Counted from the stretch's first letter, positions 45,089 through 54,369 are shown. The stretch is 64,000 nt of DNA from Propionibacterium cyclohexanicum (GCF_900111365.1 NZ_FOGZ01000002.1:149199-213198), one strand, 5' to 3'. Numbers and translations are program-made. Notes: a model not told the origin generated them from the sequence alone.

Positions 45089-45877
45089 TCAGTACCCGCT
45101 GGGCCACAGCGAGGCGACCCGGCGTCCGGTCGCCGCATCGCGGCAGGAGACGATGGCACCGCGGCCGCTCGTGGGTCCATAGGACCGCCCGTCGTCCAAG
45201 TGCACGACATCACCGCCGAGCTCCTGCAACATGAGTTGACCCGGCAGGTGGTCCCAGGGCTTGGGGAAACGGAACACGATGAAATCGGTGACCCCGGTGA
45301 TGACATTGGGATAGTCGATGCCTGCCGCCCGGGTGGAGTGCACCACGGGCGCGAGCTGCCCATCTGCGTCGAAACCCTGCCAGAACCGATTCGAGCTCGC
45401 CCCCAAGGGTGGCTCGCGGATCGGCTCGGCGACGACGGGGACACCATTGCAGCTGACTCCCGCGCCTCTCTCGGCGGTGAAGGCCCTGCCGTATCGGGGC
45501 TGCCAGATACAGCTGGAGACCAGTTCCGGGCCACGGAGCTCAGCCACCATGACCGCGAAGTCCTCGCAACCATGGACGAAATTGTTGGTGCCGTCGAGCG
45601 GATCGACGACATAGCACTGGGCCGCCTTGCCGATGGCATCGAGCTGATGCGGATCGGAGAAGACGGCTTCCTCACCGACAACGACCGCCCCTGGGCTGAT
45701 CGAGCGGAGCCCGCTCGCCAACGCCTCCTCGGCCTGCTGGTCGGCGATGGTGACATAGTCTCCGGGGGTCTTCTCATGGATCTCGCGGGTGCTCAGAGCA
45801 CGGAAGCGCGGTTCGATGTACTCCCTGCTCACGGAGCGCACGAGTCTCAGCACGTCGAGAACCGACATCTCACGCAC
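45089..45877 (-). CDS. Inositol monophosphatase family protein
   Basis: A Mg2+-dependent phosphatase of 262 residues. Metal and catalytic motifs are VVVGEEAVF (Glu pair), VVDPLDGTNNFVHG and, near the C-terminus, KPWDHLPGQLMLQELGG. Family members hydrolyse inositol phosphates, histidinol phosphate or PAP; the sequence alone does not decide. Start ATG 45877 or 45868 (MSVLDVL). It is preceded on the same strand by the DUF3097 gene, 27 bp away. Confidence 0.87.
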   Translation of the reverse strand: MREMSVLDVLRLVRSVSREYIEPRFRALSTREIHEKTPGDYVTIADQQAEEALASGLRSISPGAVVVGEEAVFSDPHQLDAIGKAAQCYVVDPLDGTNNFVHGCEDFAVMVAELRGPELVSSCIWQPRYGRAFTAERGAGVSCNGVPVVAEPIREPPLGASSNRFWQGFDADGQLAPVVHSTRAAGIDYPNVITGVTDFIVFRFPKPWDHLPGQLMLQELGGDVVHLDDGRSYGPTSGRGAIVSCRDAATGRRVASLWPSGY

Positions 45878-45904
45878 CTTTCTGCCTGGCCGAACCTGAC
45901 CTGG

Positions 45905-46786
45905 TCATACCGACTCTCCCGGATCGTCCTGGGTCACGAAGTCGATGAGCCGCTCGACCTGGCGCACGAAATCGATGTCCAGGTCACGATAGGTGCTCAC
46001 CTTGGCCAGCATCGCCTGCCAGGCGCGGCCCACGTCAGCCTGGTCGATCTGCTCGTAGCGCTTGCCGCGAGGCACTCCCAGGGCCGCCAGCGTGCCCTTC
46101 TTGAAGTCCCGGTCCATCGGAACCCGTGGCCACTCCCCGATGCCGAGCACCTGTGGGCGGATCGTCTGCCATACGTCGATGAAGCGGTGGCCGACGATGA
46201 GAACATGCTCGCCGTAGCCGGCATGCGCCACCTGCGCCGCCACCCTTGACTCCTTGGTCTTGGCCACCAGGTGGTCGATGAGCACTCCGAGGCGCCTGCC
46301 GGGACCGGGGCGAAAGTCACCGACGATGCCCAGCAGATCGTCCATTCCCCCCATGTATTCCACGACGACTCCCACATGACGCAGGTCGTCGCCCCAGATG
46401 CGCTCGACCAGTTCTGCATCGTGACGTCCCTCGACGTAGATCCGGCTCGTGAGGGCGACGCGGGCGGGCTCCCTGGTCCCCGCGCGCGAGCCCGAGGCGG
46501 TGTAGCGAGGCGCGCTGCTGCCCCGCGAAGGCGGGATGCGCAGCGCGACGGGCTGCCCCTCGACCAGATAGCCGAACTCACCGACCGGGAAGCTCCGGCG
46601 GCGCCCGGCCCGGTCCTCCAGAAGGACCATGCCATTCTCCCAGCCCACCACCTCACCGCAGTAGCCGTCCGAGCCGACCTCGACGATGAGGCCTCGCGAC
46701 AGCGGCAGGTCGGCCGTCCTGGGTTTGCCGGCATGACGCCAGTCACCTGACAGCACATCGCGTCCATAGCGATCGCTGGCATCCAT
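45905..46786 (-). CDS. DUF3097 family protein
   Basis: A 293-residue actinobacterial protein. It shows the family features RYGRDVLSGDWR at the N-terminus, a small beta-barrel region (GYCGEVVGWENGMVLLEDRAGRRR), and a TOPRIM-like core ([54 protein letters not shown]). The Glu-Gly-Arg-His-Asp stretch and Asp-x-Asp-like LIDH suggest nucleic-acid action (inference). It normally lies next to hemW or hrcA in actinobacteria; here an inserted region separates it from hemW. Confidence 0.88.
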   Translation of the reverse strand: MDASDRYGRDVLSGDWRHAGKPRTADLPLSRGLIVEVGSDGYCGEVVGWENGMVLLEDRAGRRRSFPVGEFGYLVEGQPVALRIPPSRGSSAPRYTASGSRAGTREPARVALTSRIYVEGRHDAELVERIWGDDLRHVGVVVEYMGGMDDLLGIVGDFRPGPGRRLGVLIDHLVAKTKESRVAAQVAHAGYGEHVLIVGHRFIDVWQTIRPQVLGIGEWPRVPMDRDFKKGTLAALGVPRGKRYEQIDQADVGRAWQAMLAKVSTYRDLDIDFVRQVERLIDFVTQDDPGESV

Positions 46787-46840
46787 GGGGTCCAGAGTAG
46801 TGGGAGTCGATTGAGGGCCTGGGCCCGCGGGGTTCTCGTC

Positions 46841-47336
46841 TCACGTGCAAGGGGATGCAGGCGGTGGTCGAGCATAAGTGTTCCAACACCTCGGCCGGGG
46901 TCTGCCAGTCCAGGGCCTTGCGGGGCGGGTCGTTGATCTCGGCGAGGATGTCGGCCAGCTCGGGGCCACTGATGGTGGTGAAGTCGGTGCCCTCGGGTAG
47001 ATACGTGCGCTCTCGGCCGTTGAAGTGCTCACTAGACCCGCGCCGCCAGGCCGAGTCAGGGTCGGCGAGATAGGTGGGCACCGCCAAGGTGTCGGCCAGC
47101 ACGTGGTGCCGGGCGAACTCGATGCCCTTGTCGACGGCCACTGACCGGACCGCATGGGCCGGCAGCGAGGAGAAGAACTGGACCTGGGCGGCCACCGTCT
47201 CCTCGGCTCTGGTCGAGGAGATCGGGATCGCGGTGTTGAACCGTGAGACCCGCTCCACCTCGGTGCATCGCTCCAGTACCTCGTAACCCGGCCACCGAGT
47301 CGGCCTCCCCATGATTGACTCGACCCGCTCAGCCAC
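46841..47336 (-). pseudogene. IS30-family transposase remnant
   Basis: The minus-strand frame encodes the C-terminal part of an IS30-type DDE transposase: EVERVSRFNTAI, SLPAHAVRSVAVDKGIEFARHH, ADPDSAWRRGSSEHFNGRERTYLPEGTDFT and LADILAEINDPPRKALDWQTPAEVLE. The DKG(I/T)E aspartate and the SEHFNG glutamate region are recognisable. The N-terminal helix-turn-helix and the first catalytic Asp region are missing or scrambled in other frames up to about 47521. The 3' end runs into unrelated sequence. It marks the left edge of the atypical segment. Confidence 0.75.
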
Positions 47337-47870
47337 CTCGGGGGACGGTCACGGATGGGAGCGCGCCTTGTGCGGTCACTGCGGGTCCTGCGCCCGCCCC
47401 CGGCGGCGCCGGCGCTTGCGGCCCGGACCACTTCGGCGTGATGCCGGGCCGCCCGGTCATGCAATGACGTCTGCTCGTCGGTTTGCAGAAGCCTGAGCTT
47501 CCCGGCCAAGGTCTGCTGCACTGTTGGGGGCCAACCGTGGCCTAAGACAACCAGTTCACCCAGTCCACGTATGTGATGACAAAATGGGTACCACAGCGAC
47601 AGCCACCAGCGGCCTTGGTGTCCTTGTTGTCCTGCGACTCGAAGTCACGCGACAAGCACCCGGCTGGATCGGGCTCCCAGGATCTTCCGAGGACAGCTTC
47701 GGACGACCACGCCCCGTGTTGTGGACGCACTATTGCTGTCGATTCTTCCGCAGGTCTTCGAGTTGAGCGCGCCCGTTCCTACCTGTCGAGACGCATTACC
47801 AACGGCGGAAACCGGCGGTATGGTGCCTCACACGCGTGAGGCTTCGAAACGCACCAATGACTCATATACC
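47337..47870. other. Gene-poor decayed region between IS30 remnant and MFS gene
   Basis: No credible intact gene is seen. The left part, to about 47521, may be the degraded N-terminal half of the IS30 transposase. The right part (about 47540-47870) has falling GC content and leads into the MFS gene. The first long frame here starts at 47721, but its first 50 codons look non-coding. The promoter for the MFS gene should lie just before 47871. Confidence 0.5.
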
Positions 47871-49232
47871 ATGATAAAGACAAGACAGCCCGTACGACAC
47901 GAGTCCAGCTCCACCAACGGGGTCTCACAAGTCCGCATCAGCGTCATTGCCCTGCTCTTCGGAGGCCTCTGTACATCGACGGGTAACAGAATGCTCCTGC
48001 TTATAATTCCATTCGTTTGCCTCGACGTCTATGGACGGCCAACGCTTGTTGGAGTGGCTGGTGCTGCGGCTGGGGTCGGTGCACTGCTAGCACCAACTTG
48101 GATCAATCGATTGACGTGTTACTTTGGTCGATCAACTGGCCTTATGATCTTTTCTCTTCTGGATCTAACAGCGGCACTCCTGTGTCTATTCGCCGCCTTT
48201 TCTGCGGCACTTATACCGATTCCACTTGTTCTATCTGGCCTCTTTACTGGTTCAGCCGCAGTCGGGTTGGATCCACGAAGACAGACGTGCTTGACGCTTG
48301 CTTCGGACCTGCTCCCACAAAAACCTGTCGCAGTTGTTTTGAACGCAGACGAAGCAACCTCAAAGATCGCAATTCAATTTTCATCCCTCCCCATTGGCTT
48401 TATGATCGGGAGATACTCGGTTGGTAGCGCCGCAATGTTGGCGGCTATTGTGTTCATTCTGGGGCTAGTTGGGTATGCAGTCTTCTGGATGATGAGACCC
48501 GAGCAACGTCGTGCTAATTTCTCTGGGAGCGCTTTCACGAGCAATGACCGAAAAGACGGTACCAATGGAGGTTTCCTCATCTTTTTGAAGGGCTTTCAAT
48601 TAACGCGTCCATTACTGCTTCGTGGAATCGCCATCCGGGGAATCAGCTCATTCTTCTGGTTCTCCTTCTCGCTGGGCCTAGCGGTTTATGGATCAGAGAG
48701 AGGGGAAGGAGCGAGGCTTGTTTCTACTTCCACTTTCGCATACGGGATAGGAACAGTAATCGGTGCCGCGGTTGCCACCGCTTCGGCCGCTTATGCACGG
48801 CTAAGAGCTAGAGTTGGATTAGGTTGGCTCGGTACCTCAATTATGTTTGCTGGAATGGGTCTCTACATCTCAAACGAACATTCGGTATGGGCCTTTGCGT
48901 TCTTTGGAGGACTAGTATCCCCAGTCGGCATTGGCGCCTTGAACTCTCTGATTGCCAAATATACTCGCGATGTTGATCGGTCGAGGGTCTTCACACAGGC
49001 TGCCTGGTCCCAGAGTATTTGCTCTACAGTAGGCTCAGGAATGGGTGGCGTTCTACTCGCCGTGGGCGGGGCACGGATATGGCTCATTCTGTCAGGAGCC
49101 ACCGTGTTTGTTGCAGTGCTCTGCTTATGGCTGGTGCCAGAGTCGCTGTCGAGACGACAGGGAGCAGAACGCGAAGCTCCTCTGAAAATCAACAGAGTCA
49201 ATGGATGGAGTAACCATACGGGCCCAAGATGA
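47871..49232 (+). CDS. MFS exporter of foreign base composition
   Basis: A 453-residue MFS permease with about twelve helices, for example VIALLFGGLCTSTGNRMLLLIIPF, LMIFSLLDLTAALLCLFAAF and IGTVIGAAVATASAA. The loop LTCYFGRSTGL stands at the usual motif-A position. Codon usage is far more A/T-rich at third positions than anything around it (for example runs such as TTTATGATCGGG), indicating transfer. The ATG at 47871 (MIKTRQPVRHESS) is the likely start. It overlaps the truncated M13 peptidase by 32 bases. Export of a toxic or peptide product is plausible, but the substrate is unknown. Confidence 0.8.
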   Translation: MIKTRQPVRHESSSTNGVSQVRISVIALLFGGLCTSTGNRMLLLIIPFVCLDVYGRPTLVGVAGAAAGVGALLAPTWINRLTCYFGRSTGLMIFSLLDLTAALLCLFAAFSAALIPIPLVLSGLFTGSAAVGLDPRRQTCLTLASDLLPQKPVAVVLNADEATSKIAIQFSSLPIGFMIGRYSVGSAAMLAAIVFILGLVGYAVFWMMRPEQRRANFSGSAFTSNDRKDGTNGGFLIFLKGFQLTRPLLLRGIAIRGISSFFWFSFSLGLAVYGSERGEGARLVSTSTFAYGIGTVIGAAVATASAAYARLRARVGLGWLGTSIMFAGMGLYISNEHSVWAFAFFGGLVSPVGIGALNSLIAKYTRDVDRSRVFTQAAWSQSICSTVGSGMGGVLLAVGGARIWLILSGATVFVAVLCLWLVPESLSRRQGAEREAPLKINRVNGWSNHTGPR

Positions 49233-49692
49233 TTTTTATGAATTAATCAACGCCGATTGGAAAAATCAGACAGAGATCCCTCCTTCAGAACAATCTTGGG
49301 GTGCTATCGATGCAGCAAGGCGTGATGTCAAGACGGAGATTAAAGATATCCTCACAGGTCCGTCACGGGTGCTAAGTCCAACTACCGTCGTACACCGCAT
49401 CTACGATGCGTACTTGGATCAGGCTCGAATCGAGAATGATGGAATTCGCGTATTAGCAGATGAGTTCACGCGAATTCAAGAGATACGAAGCCCATTTGAT
49501 ACTCATGTGACGGGTGCTTGGCCACGATCGAGAGATTGTCGCAGCTTTTTCAATCTCGAGGTCAATCTGGATCCACTCAATCCGCATTCAGCAATCCTGT
49601 TCGTCGGTCAGGGGGGTGAGTCTTCCTGGCCCTTGATGTTATTCAGGCCCCTCGCAGACAGACTTCAGAAAGTCGACGTGTCGATCACATAG
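49201..49692 (+). pseudogene. M13-family metallopeptidase, N-terminal fragment only
   Basis: The first about 140 codons encode the start of a neprilysin/PepO-type M13 peptidase: AQDDFYELINADWKNQTEIPPSEQSWGAIDAARRDV and, later, LDPLNPHSAILFVGQGG, corresponding to the family's YVLYLGQGG region. The zinc motif HExxH and the rest of the roughly 650-residue family length are absent. The last 20 or so codons (from about 49625) run into the alcohol dehydrogenase 3' region on the other strand and are not M13-like. A deletion or recombination end therefore lies near 49625-49665. Base composition matches the MFS gene. Confidence 0.75.
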
Positions 49693-50708
49693 CGGTAGCG
49701 CACCCTCGAGGCGACCACATTGTCGTAGGCGGCAGTGATCTCGTCCCCGCTGATCACCTCGACGATGGGGGCCACCTGGTGTTCGGCGCAGAAGTCGAGC
49801 ATCTCCTGGGTTTCGCGAATGCCACCGATGAGCGATCCCGCAAGGACTCTCGCGCCGTGGGTGAGGGAACTCATGTACAGCGAGGAGGGGTGCTGGGGAA
49901 GTCCCACGTCCACCAGCACGCCACCCACCCGCAGCATGGCGAGCAAGGGATCGAGCTGCGAATCGGCCGAGACGGTGGTGACGATGAGGTCGAAGCGCGC
50001 GGCCAGTTCCCCAGCGGTGCCAGGCTCGCTCAGTGCGTAGTAGTGGCTCGCGCCGAGGCGACGGCCATCGGCCTCCTTGGCGCGGGTGCGACTGATCACC
50101 GAGACCTCCGCACCCATCGCTGCAGCGATCTGCACGGCGACGTGGCCCAGCCCACCCAGGCCGACGATGGCCACCTGCCTGCCGGGGCCGGCACCCCAGC
50201 GCTTGAGCGGGGAATAGGTGGTGATGCCCGCACACATGAGGGGTGCCGACGCCTGGAAGGGAATGGCGTCGGGGATGTGCAGGGCGAAGCTCTGATCGAC
50301 GGTGAAGGCCGTGGCGTAGCCCCCTGCCGTGGGGTTCCCCTGCCGGTCGGGGCCGTAGGTCCACAAGGTCCCGCCCGGTCCGGTGCAGAACTGCTCGGTG
50401 CCGGCCTTGCAGTACTCGCACTGCCCGCACGAGCCGACCATGCAGCCCACCCCGACCTTGTCACCGACGGCGAACCCGCGGACCTGGGAGCCGACCTTCG
50501 TCACGATGCCGGCGATCTCGTGACCGGGCACGATCGGGTAGGACGCCGGACGCCACTCACTGCGCGCGTTGTGAATGTCGGAGTGGCAGATGCCCGCGTA
50601 CTTGATGTCGAACAGAATCTCGGTTGGTCCCGGATCGCGCAGGGTCACCGTGGCCGGGTGGAAGTGGGTCTTCTCGTCATCGCAGGCATAGGCCTTCGCT
50701 GTCGGCAT
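49665..50708 (-). CDS. Zinc-dependent NAD(P) alcohol dehydrogenase
   Basis: A medium-chain dehydrogenase of 347 residues in the cinnamyl/YahK-like group. Catalytic zinc ligands are in KYAGICHSDIH and PGHEIAGIV. The structural zinc site is GSCGQCEYCKAGTEQFC, and GGYATAFTV follows. The Rossmann motif is VAIVGLGGLGHVAVQIA. It oxidises or reduces aldehydes and alcohols; the substrate is unknown. The ATG at 50708 has GAGGAG upstream. Its 3' end lies at the junction with the low-GC segment, yet the protein looks complete. Confidence 0.92.
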   Translation of the reverse strand: MPTAKAYACDDEKTHFHPATVTLRDPGPTEILFDIKYAGICHSDIHNARSEWRPASYPIVPGHEIAGIVTKVGSQVRGFAVGDKVGVGCMVGSCGQCEYCKAGTEQFCTGPGGTLWTYGPDRQGNPTAGGYATAFTVDQSFALHIPDAIPFQASAPLMCAGITTYSPLKRWGAGPGRQVAIVGLGGLGHVAVQIAAAMGAEVSVISRTRAKEADGRRLGASHYYALSEPGTAGELAARFDLIVTTVSADSQLDPLLAMLRVGGVLVDVGLPQHPSSLYMSSLTHGARVLAGSLIGGIRETQEMLDFCAEHQVAPIVEVISGDEITAAYDNVVASRVRYRYVIDTSTF

Positions 50709-50742
50709 CTTTGCTCCTCGTACGGTTGTCGGCTCCTGCTGT

Positions 50743-50800
50743 CCTGGCCGGCAATGTCCTGGCCGACAGACGTTCTGGCCGGCAGATCTCCTGGCCGGCG
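50743..50800. repeat. Four short repeats upstream of the alcohol dehydrogenase gene
   Basis: CCTGGCCGGCA-type units begin at 50743, 50758 (GACA variant), 50774 (TCTGGCCGGCA) and 50790, a 15-16-base period. They lie 35-92 bases before the start codon on the minus strand. Regular phasing near one and a half helical turns suggests a protein-binding array or slippage repeats. The rest of 50801-51001 holds no gene. Confidence 0.6.
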
Positions 50801-51001
50801 TGACTCGCCGGTGGTAGGAGCCGCGGGATTCGCGTATGCCCGGTTCGGGGAGATCCCCGGCCGGGGGCGCCGATCGGCGGCTCTCGGCCACGCTACCACC
50901 GCAGCCGGCATGGCTCCTGGCCCGCACTCGGCGCAGGACCCCGAGGAAACAAACTGAGACATCACTGTCATTGAGCGGACAAGTGCGTAAAGTCCTAGGG
51001 C

Positions 51002-51760
51002 ATGTCGCAATCGGGGGATTCGAGCACCGCACTGGTCGCGATCCGCGGGGTGCACAAGTTCTTCGGCAGCTTCGAGGCGCTGCGGGGGGTCGACCTCGAT
51101 ATCGCTTCGGGTGAAAAGGTGGCGCTGCTGGGGGCCTCGGGTTCCGGCAAGTCCACGCTGTGCCGCTGCATCAACCGGCTCGAGACGATCGCCTCGGGCA
51201 GTATTCGCATCGAGGGAACCGAGCTGCCTCAGGAGGGCAAGGCACTGGCGCGGCTGCGGGCCGACGTGGGCATGGTCTTCCAGTCATTCAATCTCTTTCC
51301 CAACTACACGGCGCTGCAGAACATCATGCTTGCTCCAGTCCATGTGCGACACCAGGCCAAGGCTGACGCGAAGCAGGAAGCCCTTCAGCTGCTCGACAGG
51401 GTGGGCCTGGCGGACAAGGCGGAGAGCTATCCCGGCGAGCTGTCCGGCGGGCAGCAGCAGCGCGTCGCGATCGCCCGTTCGTTGGCGATGCACCCCAAGG
51501 TCATGCTCTTCGACGAGCCCACATCGGCGCTGGATCCGGAGATGATCAACGAGGTGCTCGACGTCATGGCTGAGCTGGCGCAGGCCGGAATGACGATGCT
51601 GGTCGTCACGCACGAGATGGGCTTCGCCCGCCATGTCTGTGATCGCGTCTGCTTCATGGACGCGGGCCAGATCCTGGAGCAGAACACTCCCGACGAGTTC
51701 TTCGCCCATCCCCGCACTGACCGGGCCAAGGATTTCCTCTCAAAGATCCTCACCCACTAA
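51002..51760 (+). CDS. Polar amino acid ABC transporter ATP-binding protein
   Basis: ATPase subunit of 252 residues. Walker A is [15 protein letters not shown], the Q-loop is [17 protein letters not shown], the signature is [19 protein letters not shown], Walker B is [15 protein letters not shown] and the H-loop is [12 protein letters not shown]. The N-FNLFPHxT-type Q-loop is typical of glutamine/glutamate/aspartate importers (GluA, GlnQ). It leads a four-gene operon with spacings of 21, 64 and -4 bases. Confidence 0.94.
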   Translation: MSQSGDSSTALVAIRGVHKFFGSFEALRGVDLDIASGEKVALLGASGSGKSTLCRCINRLETIASGSIRIEGTELPQEGKALARLRADVGMVFQSFNLFPNYTALQNIMLAPVHVRHQAKADAKQEALQLLDRVGLADKAESYPGELSGGQQQRVAIARSLAMHPKVMLFDEPTSALDPEMINEVLDVMAELAQAGMTMLVVTHEMGFARHVCDRVCFMDAGQILEQNTPDEFFAHPRTDRAKDFLSKILTH

Positions 51761-51781
51761 CCCCTCCCCGAAAGGATCCCC

Positions 51782-52762
51782 ATGTCTTCACCGCTCACCC
51801 GCCGAGGCCTGCTGGGACTGGGCGGCGCCCTGGGCGCCGCCGCACTGCTGTCCGCCTGCTCGTCGAGCAATGACACGCTGCCGGTCGCCACGCCCAGCAG
51901 CACCACCGGCAAGACGGTCTTCACCCAGGAGCAGTACGACGCCCTCGTCACCTCGGGGCCCGTCGCACCGGCCGAGATGGTGTCCCAGAACGCCTGGGCA
52001 CAGGCCATCAAGGCGCACGGCGCACTGCGCCGCGCCGGCACTGACACGAGCCCGATCTTCAGCCTGCGCAATCCCTCGACCAACCGGCTCAAGGGCTTCG
52101 ACGCCGGGATCGCAGATCTGCTTGCGCACTACATCCTGGGGGGCAGCGATGTCGCCAAGCTCACCGAGTTCTCGAAGACCACGGTGGACACCCGCGAGAC
52201 GATGATCCAGAACAAGACGGTCGACGTGACCATCGCCACCTACTCCATCACGCCCGCGCGCGCCGAGAAGGTCGCCTTCGCCGGGCCCTATTTCGTCTCG
52301 GGCACCGCAGTGCAGGTGAAGCGCAGCAATAACGACATCAAGTCCTATGCGGACCTCAACGTCGACGGCAAGAAGGTCACCACCGAGACCAACTCCACCG
52401 CGATCGCCGCGATCCAGAAGTTCATCCCCAAAGCCGAGGTGACGCTGTTCACCGAGAACGATGCCTGCGTCGCTGCCGTGCGGCAGGGTCGCGTCGATGC
52501 CTACATCCTCGATCAGTCGATCCTGCTGTCCAATGCGGTCAACTACGACGATCTCAAGGTGGTGGGTGAGCCCTTCACCACCGATCCCTACGGCATCGGG
52601 CTGACCAAGGATGATCCGGGAGCGAAGACCTTCGTCAACGACTTCCTCACGAAGATCTTCACCGATGGCACCTGGAAGAAGCTCTACGACGGCACCGTTG
52701 GCCCCTATGTGGCCGGTGAGGCTCCCACGCCTCCCGCCCTCGGCGGTGTCCCGGGGGCCTGA
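51782..52762 (+). CDS. Amino acid ABC transporter substrate-binding lipoprotein
   Basis: Extracellular solute-binding protein, 326 residues. The signal has a twin-arginine-like start (TRRGLLGLGG) and a lipobox LLSAC with the lipidated Cys at about residue 26. The type 3 binding fold shows LKGFDAGIADLLAHYIL, TVDVTIATYSITPARAEKVAFAGPY and DAYILDQSILL. It is GluB-like, so the probable ligand is glutamate or a related polar amino acid (inference). Confidence 0.92.
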   Translation: MSSPLTRRGLLGLGGALGAAALLSACSSSNDTLPVATPSSTTGKTVFTQEQYDALVTSGPVAPAEMVSQNAWAQAIKAHGALRRAGTDTSPIFSLRNPSTNRLKGFDAGIADLLAHYILGGSDVAKLTEFSKTTVDTRETMIQNKTVDVTIATYSITPARAEKVAFAGPYFVSGTAVQVKRSNNDIKSYADLNVDGKKVTTETNSTAIAAIQKFIPKAEVTLFTENDACVAAVRQGRVDAYILDQSILLSNAVNYDDLKVVGEPFTTDPYGIGLTKDDPGAKTFVNDFLTKIFTDGTWKKLYDGTVGPYVAGEAPTPPALGGVPGA

Positions 52763-52826
52763 TCCATTCGCCCGGGTGGGCCCACCACGGCTGAGCGGGA
52801 CAGTTGACGAGGGCAAGGAGTTTTGC

Positions 52827-53495
52827 GTGGAGATCATCAGGAGCAACGCGGGCGTGCTGCTCGACGGGCTCACGACGACGATCCTGCTCACCGTGCTGGG
52901 CTATCTGGGCGCGCTGGTGGTGGGTATCGTCGTGGCGATCTTTCGGGTCTCACCGATTGCGCCGCTGCGGGCAGTGGGGACGGTCTATGTGGAGTTCTTC
53001 CGCAACGTGCCCCTGCTCAGTCTTCTCATCCTCGTTGCCTTCGGGCTGCCGGACGCCGGCCTGCTGCTGCCGCTGTTCTGGTGCGGGGTGGTCTCGCTCA
53101 TCGCGTCGGGATCGGCATTCGTGTGCGAGTCGGTGCGCTCGGGCATCAATACGGTCTCCCTCGGCCAGTCCGAGGCCGCCCGGGCGCTGGGGATGGGCTT
53201 TGGTCAGCAGCTGCGGCTGGTCATCCTGCCGCAGGCCCTGGCGTCCATGGTGCAGCCGCTCGTGAACGTGCTCATCGGCACGCTCATCGGCTCCTCGCTG
53301 TGCTCGGCCATCGGGATCAGTGAGATCACCAATGTCACCCAGCAGCTCAACATCAAGTACGCCGAGGCGGTGCTGCTCTTCCTGGTCTCGGGCGTGGCCT
53401 ATCTCGTGATGGCCCTGGGTTCGGGGGCGCTGGGCGGGGTCTTGGAACGACGCGTTGCCCGCTCCTCCCACCAGCGCAGGCAGGTGCAGGCATGA
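52827..53495 (+). CDS. Amino acid ABC transporter permease (GluC-like)
   Basis: Inner-membrane permease of 222 residues with about five helices and a His/Glu/Gln-type sequence: LLDGLTTTILLTVLGYLGAL, YVEFFRNVPLLSLLILVAFGLP. The EAA loop is SLGQSEAARALGMGFGQQLRLVILPQA. The GTG start at 52827 has AAGGAG six bases upstream. The stop codon overlaps the next permease gene by four bases. Confidence 0.92.
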   Translation: MEIIRSNAGVLLDGLTTTILLTVLGYLGALVVGIVVAIFRVSPIAPLRAVGTVYVEFFRNVPLLSLLILVAFGLPDAGLLLPLFWCGVVSLIASGSAFVCESVRSGINTVSLGQSEAARALGMGFGQQLRLVILPQALASMVQPLVNVLIGTLIGSSLCSAIGISEITNVTQQLNIKYAEAVLLFLVSGVAYLVMALGSGALGGVLERRVARSSHQRRQVQA

Positions 53496-54352
53496 GCACC
53501 CAACCGAGCCAGCGCATCCTCTTCGACGAACCCGGCCCCCGGGGCCGACGCACCATTGCGCTCGCCACCGTCGCTGTGGCGCTGCTCATCATCGCTCTCG
53601 TCATTGTGGTGCTCGCGCAGCTGGACGCCCACGACCAGCTCGAGCCGCAGAAGTGGTTCTTCTTCACGCAGCCGGGCTTCGCCACCTATATGGCCTACGG
53701 AATCGTGGGGACCTTCCGGGCCACCCTCGTCGCGGCGGTCTTCGCCTTCCCGTTCGGACTTCTGCTGGCACTGGGACGCCTGACCCGACAGCCGCTCGTG
53801 CATGCCGTGTGCGTCGGCTGGGTCGAGTTCTTCCGCTCGATCCCGATGCTCCTGGTCGTCTACGCCTTCCTGTTGGCCCTGCCCAGCTACGGGCTCAACC
53901 TCGACATCTACTGGAAACTCGTCATCCCGATGATCCTGGTGAACTCGGCCACCACCGCCGAGGTCTTCCGCGCCGGGATCCTCGCTGTCGAAAAGGGCCA
54001 AAGTGAGGCCGCTCAGTCGCTGGGGATGTCCGCCCGGATGACCATGGCGCTCGTCGTCCTGCCGCAGGCCCTGCGGCTGGTGCTGCCCAATCTGCTCACC
54101 CAGCTCGTCTCGCTGCTCAAGGATTCGACGCTTGGCTATGTCGTGAGCTATCCCGAGCTCATGGAGCGCGGACGCATCCTCACCAGCTACACCCACTATC
54201 TGCTGCAGACCTACACGATTGTCGCGGTCATCTACGTGCTCCTGAACTTCGGCCTCACCCGGCTGGCCGGATATCTGCAGTCGCGGGGCAATCGCAAGTC
54301 GGCCGGGCATCGTGGCTCCCGCACCGAGTTGGCGGCCACCACAATGGCCTGA
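53492..54352 (+). CDS. Amino acid ABC transporter permease (GluD-like)
   Basis: The second permease, 286 residues, starts with a cytoplasmic stretch (STQPSQRILFDEPGPRGRR) and a first helix. The core is YGIVGTFRATLVAAVFAFPFGLLLALG, WVEFFRSIPMLLVVYAFLLALP and the EAA loop EKGQSEAAQSLGMSARMTMALVVLPQALR. It forms a heterodimer with the preceding permease. It ends the operon 17 bp before the convergent hemW stop. Confidence 0.92.
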   Translation: MSTQPSQRILFDEPGPRGRRTIALATVAVALLIIALVIVVLAQLDAHDQLEPQKWFFFTQPGFATYMAYGIVGTFRATLVAAVFAFPFGLLLALGRLTRQPLVHAVCVGWVEFFRSIPMLLVVYAFLLALPSYGLNLDIYWKLVIPMILVNSATTAEVFRAGILAVEKGQSEAAQSLGMSARMTMALVVLPQALRLVLPNLLTQLVSLLKDSTLGYVVSYPELMERGRILTSYTHYLLQTYTIVAVIYVLLNFGLTRLAGYLQSRGNRKSAGHRGSRTELAATTMA

Positions 54353-54369
54353 GCTGTTCGCAGGCGATC

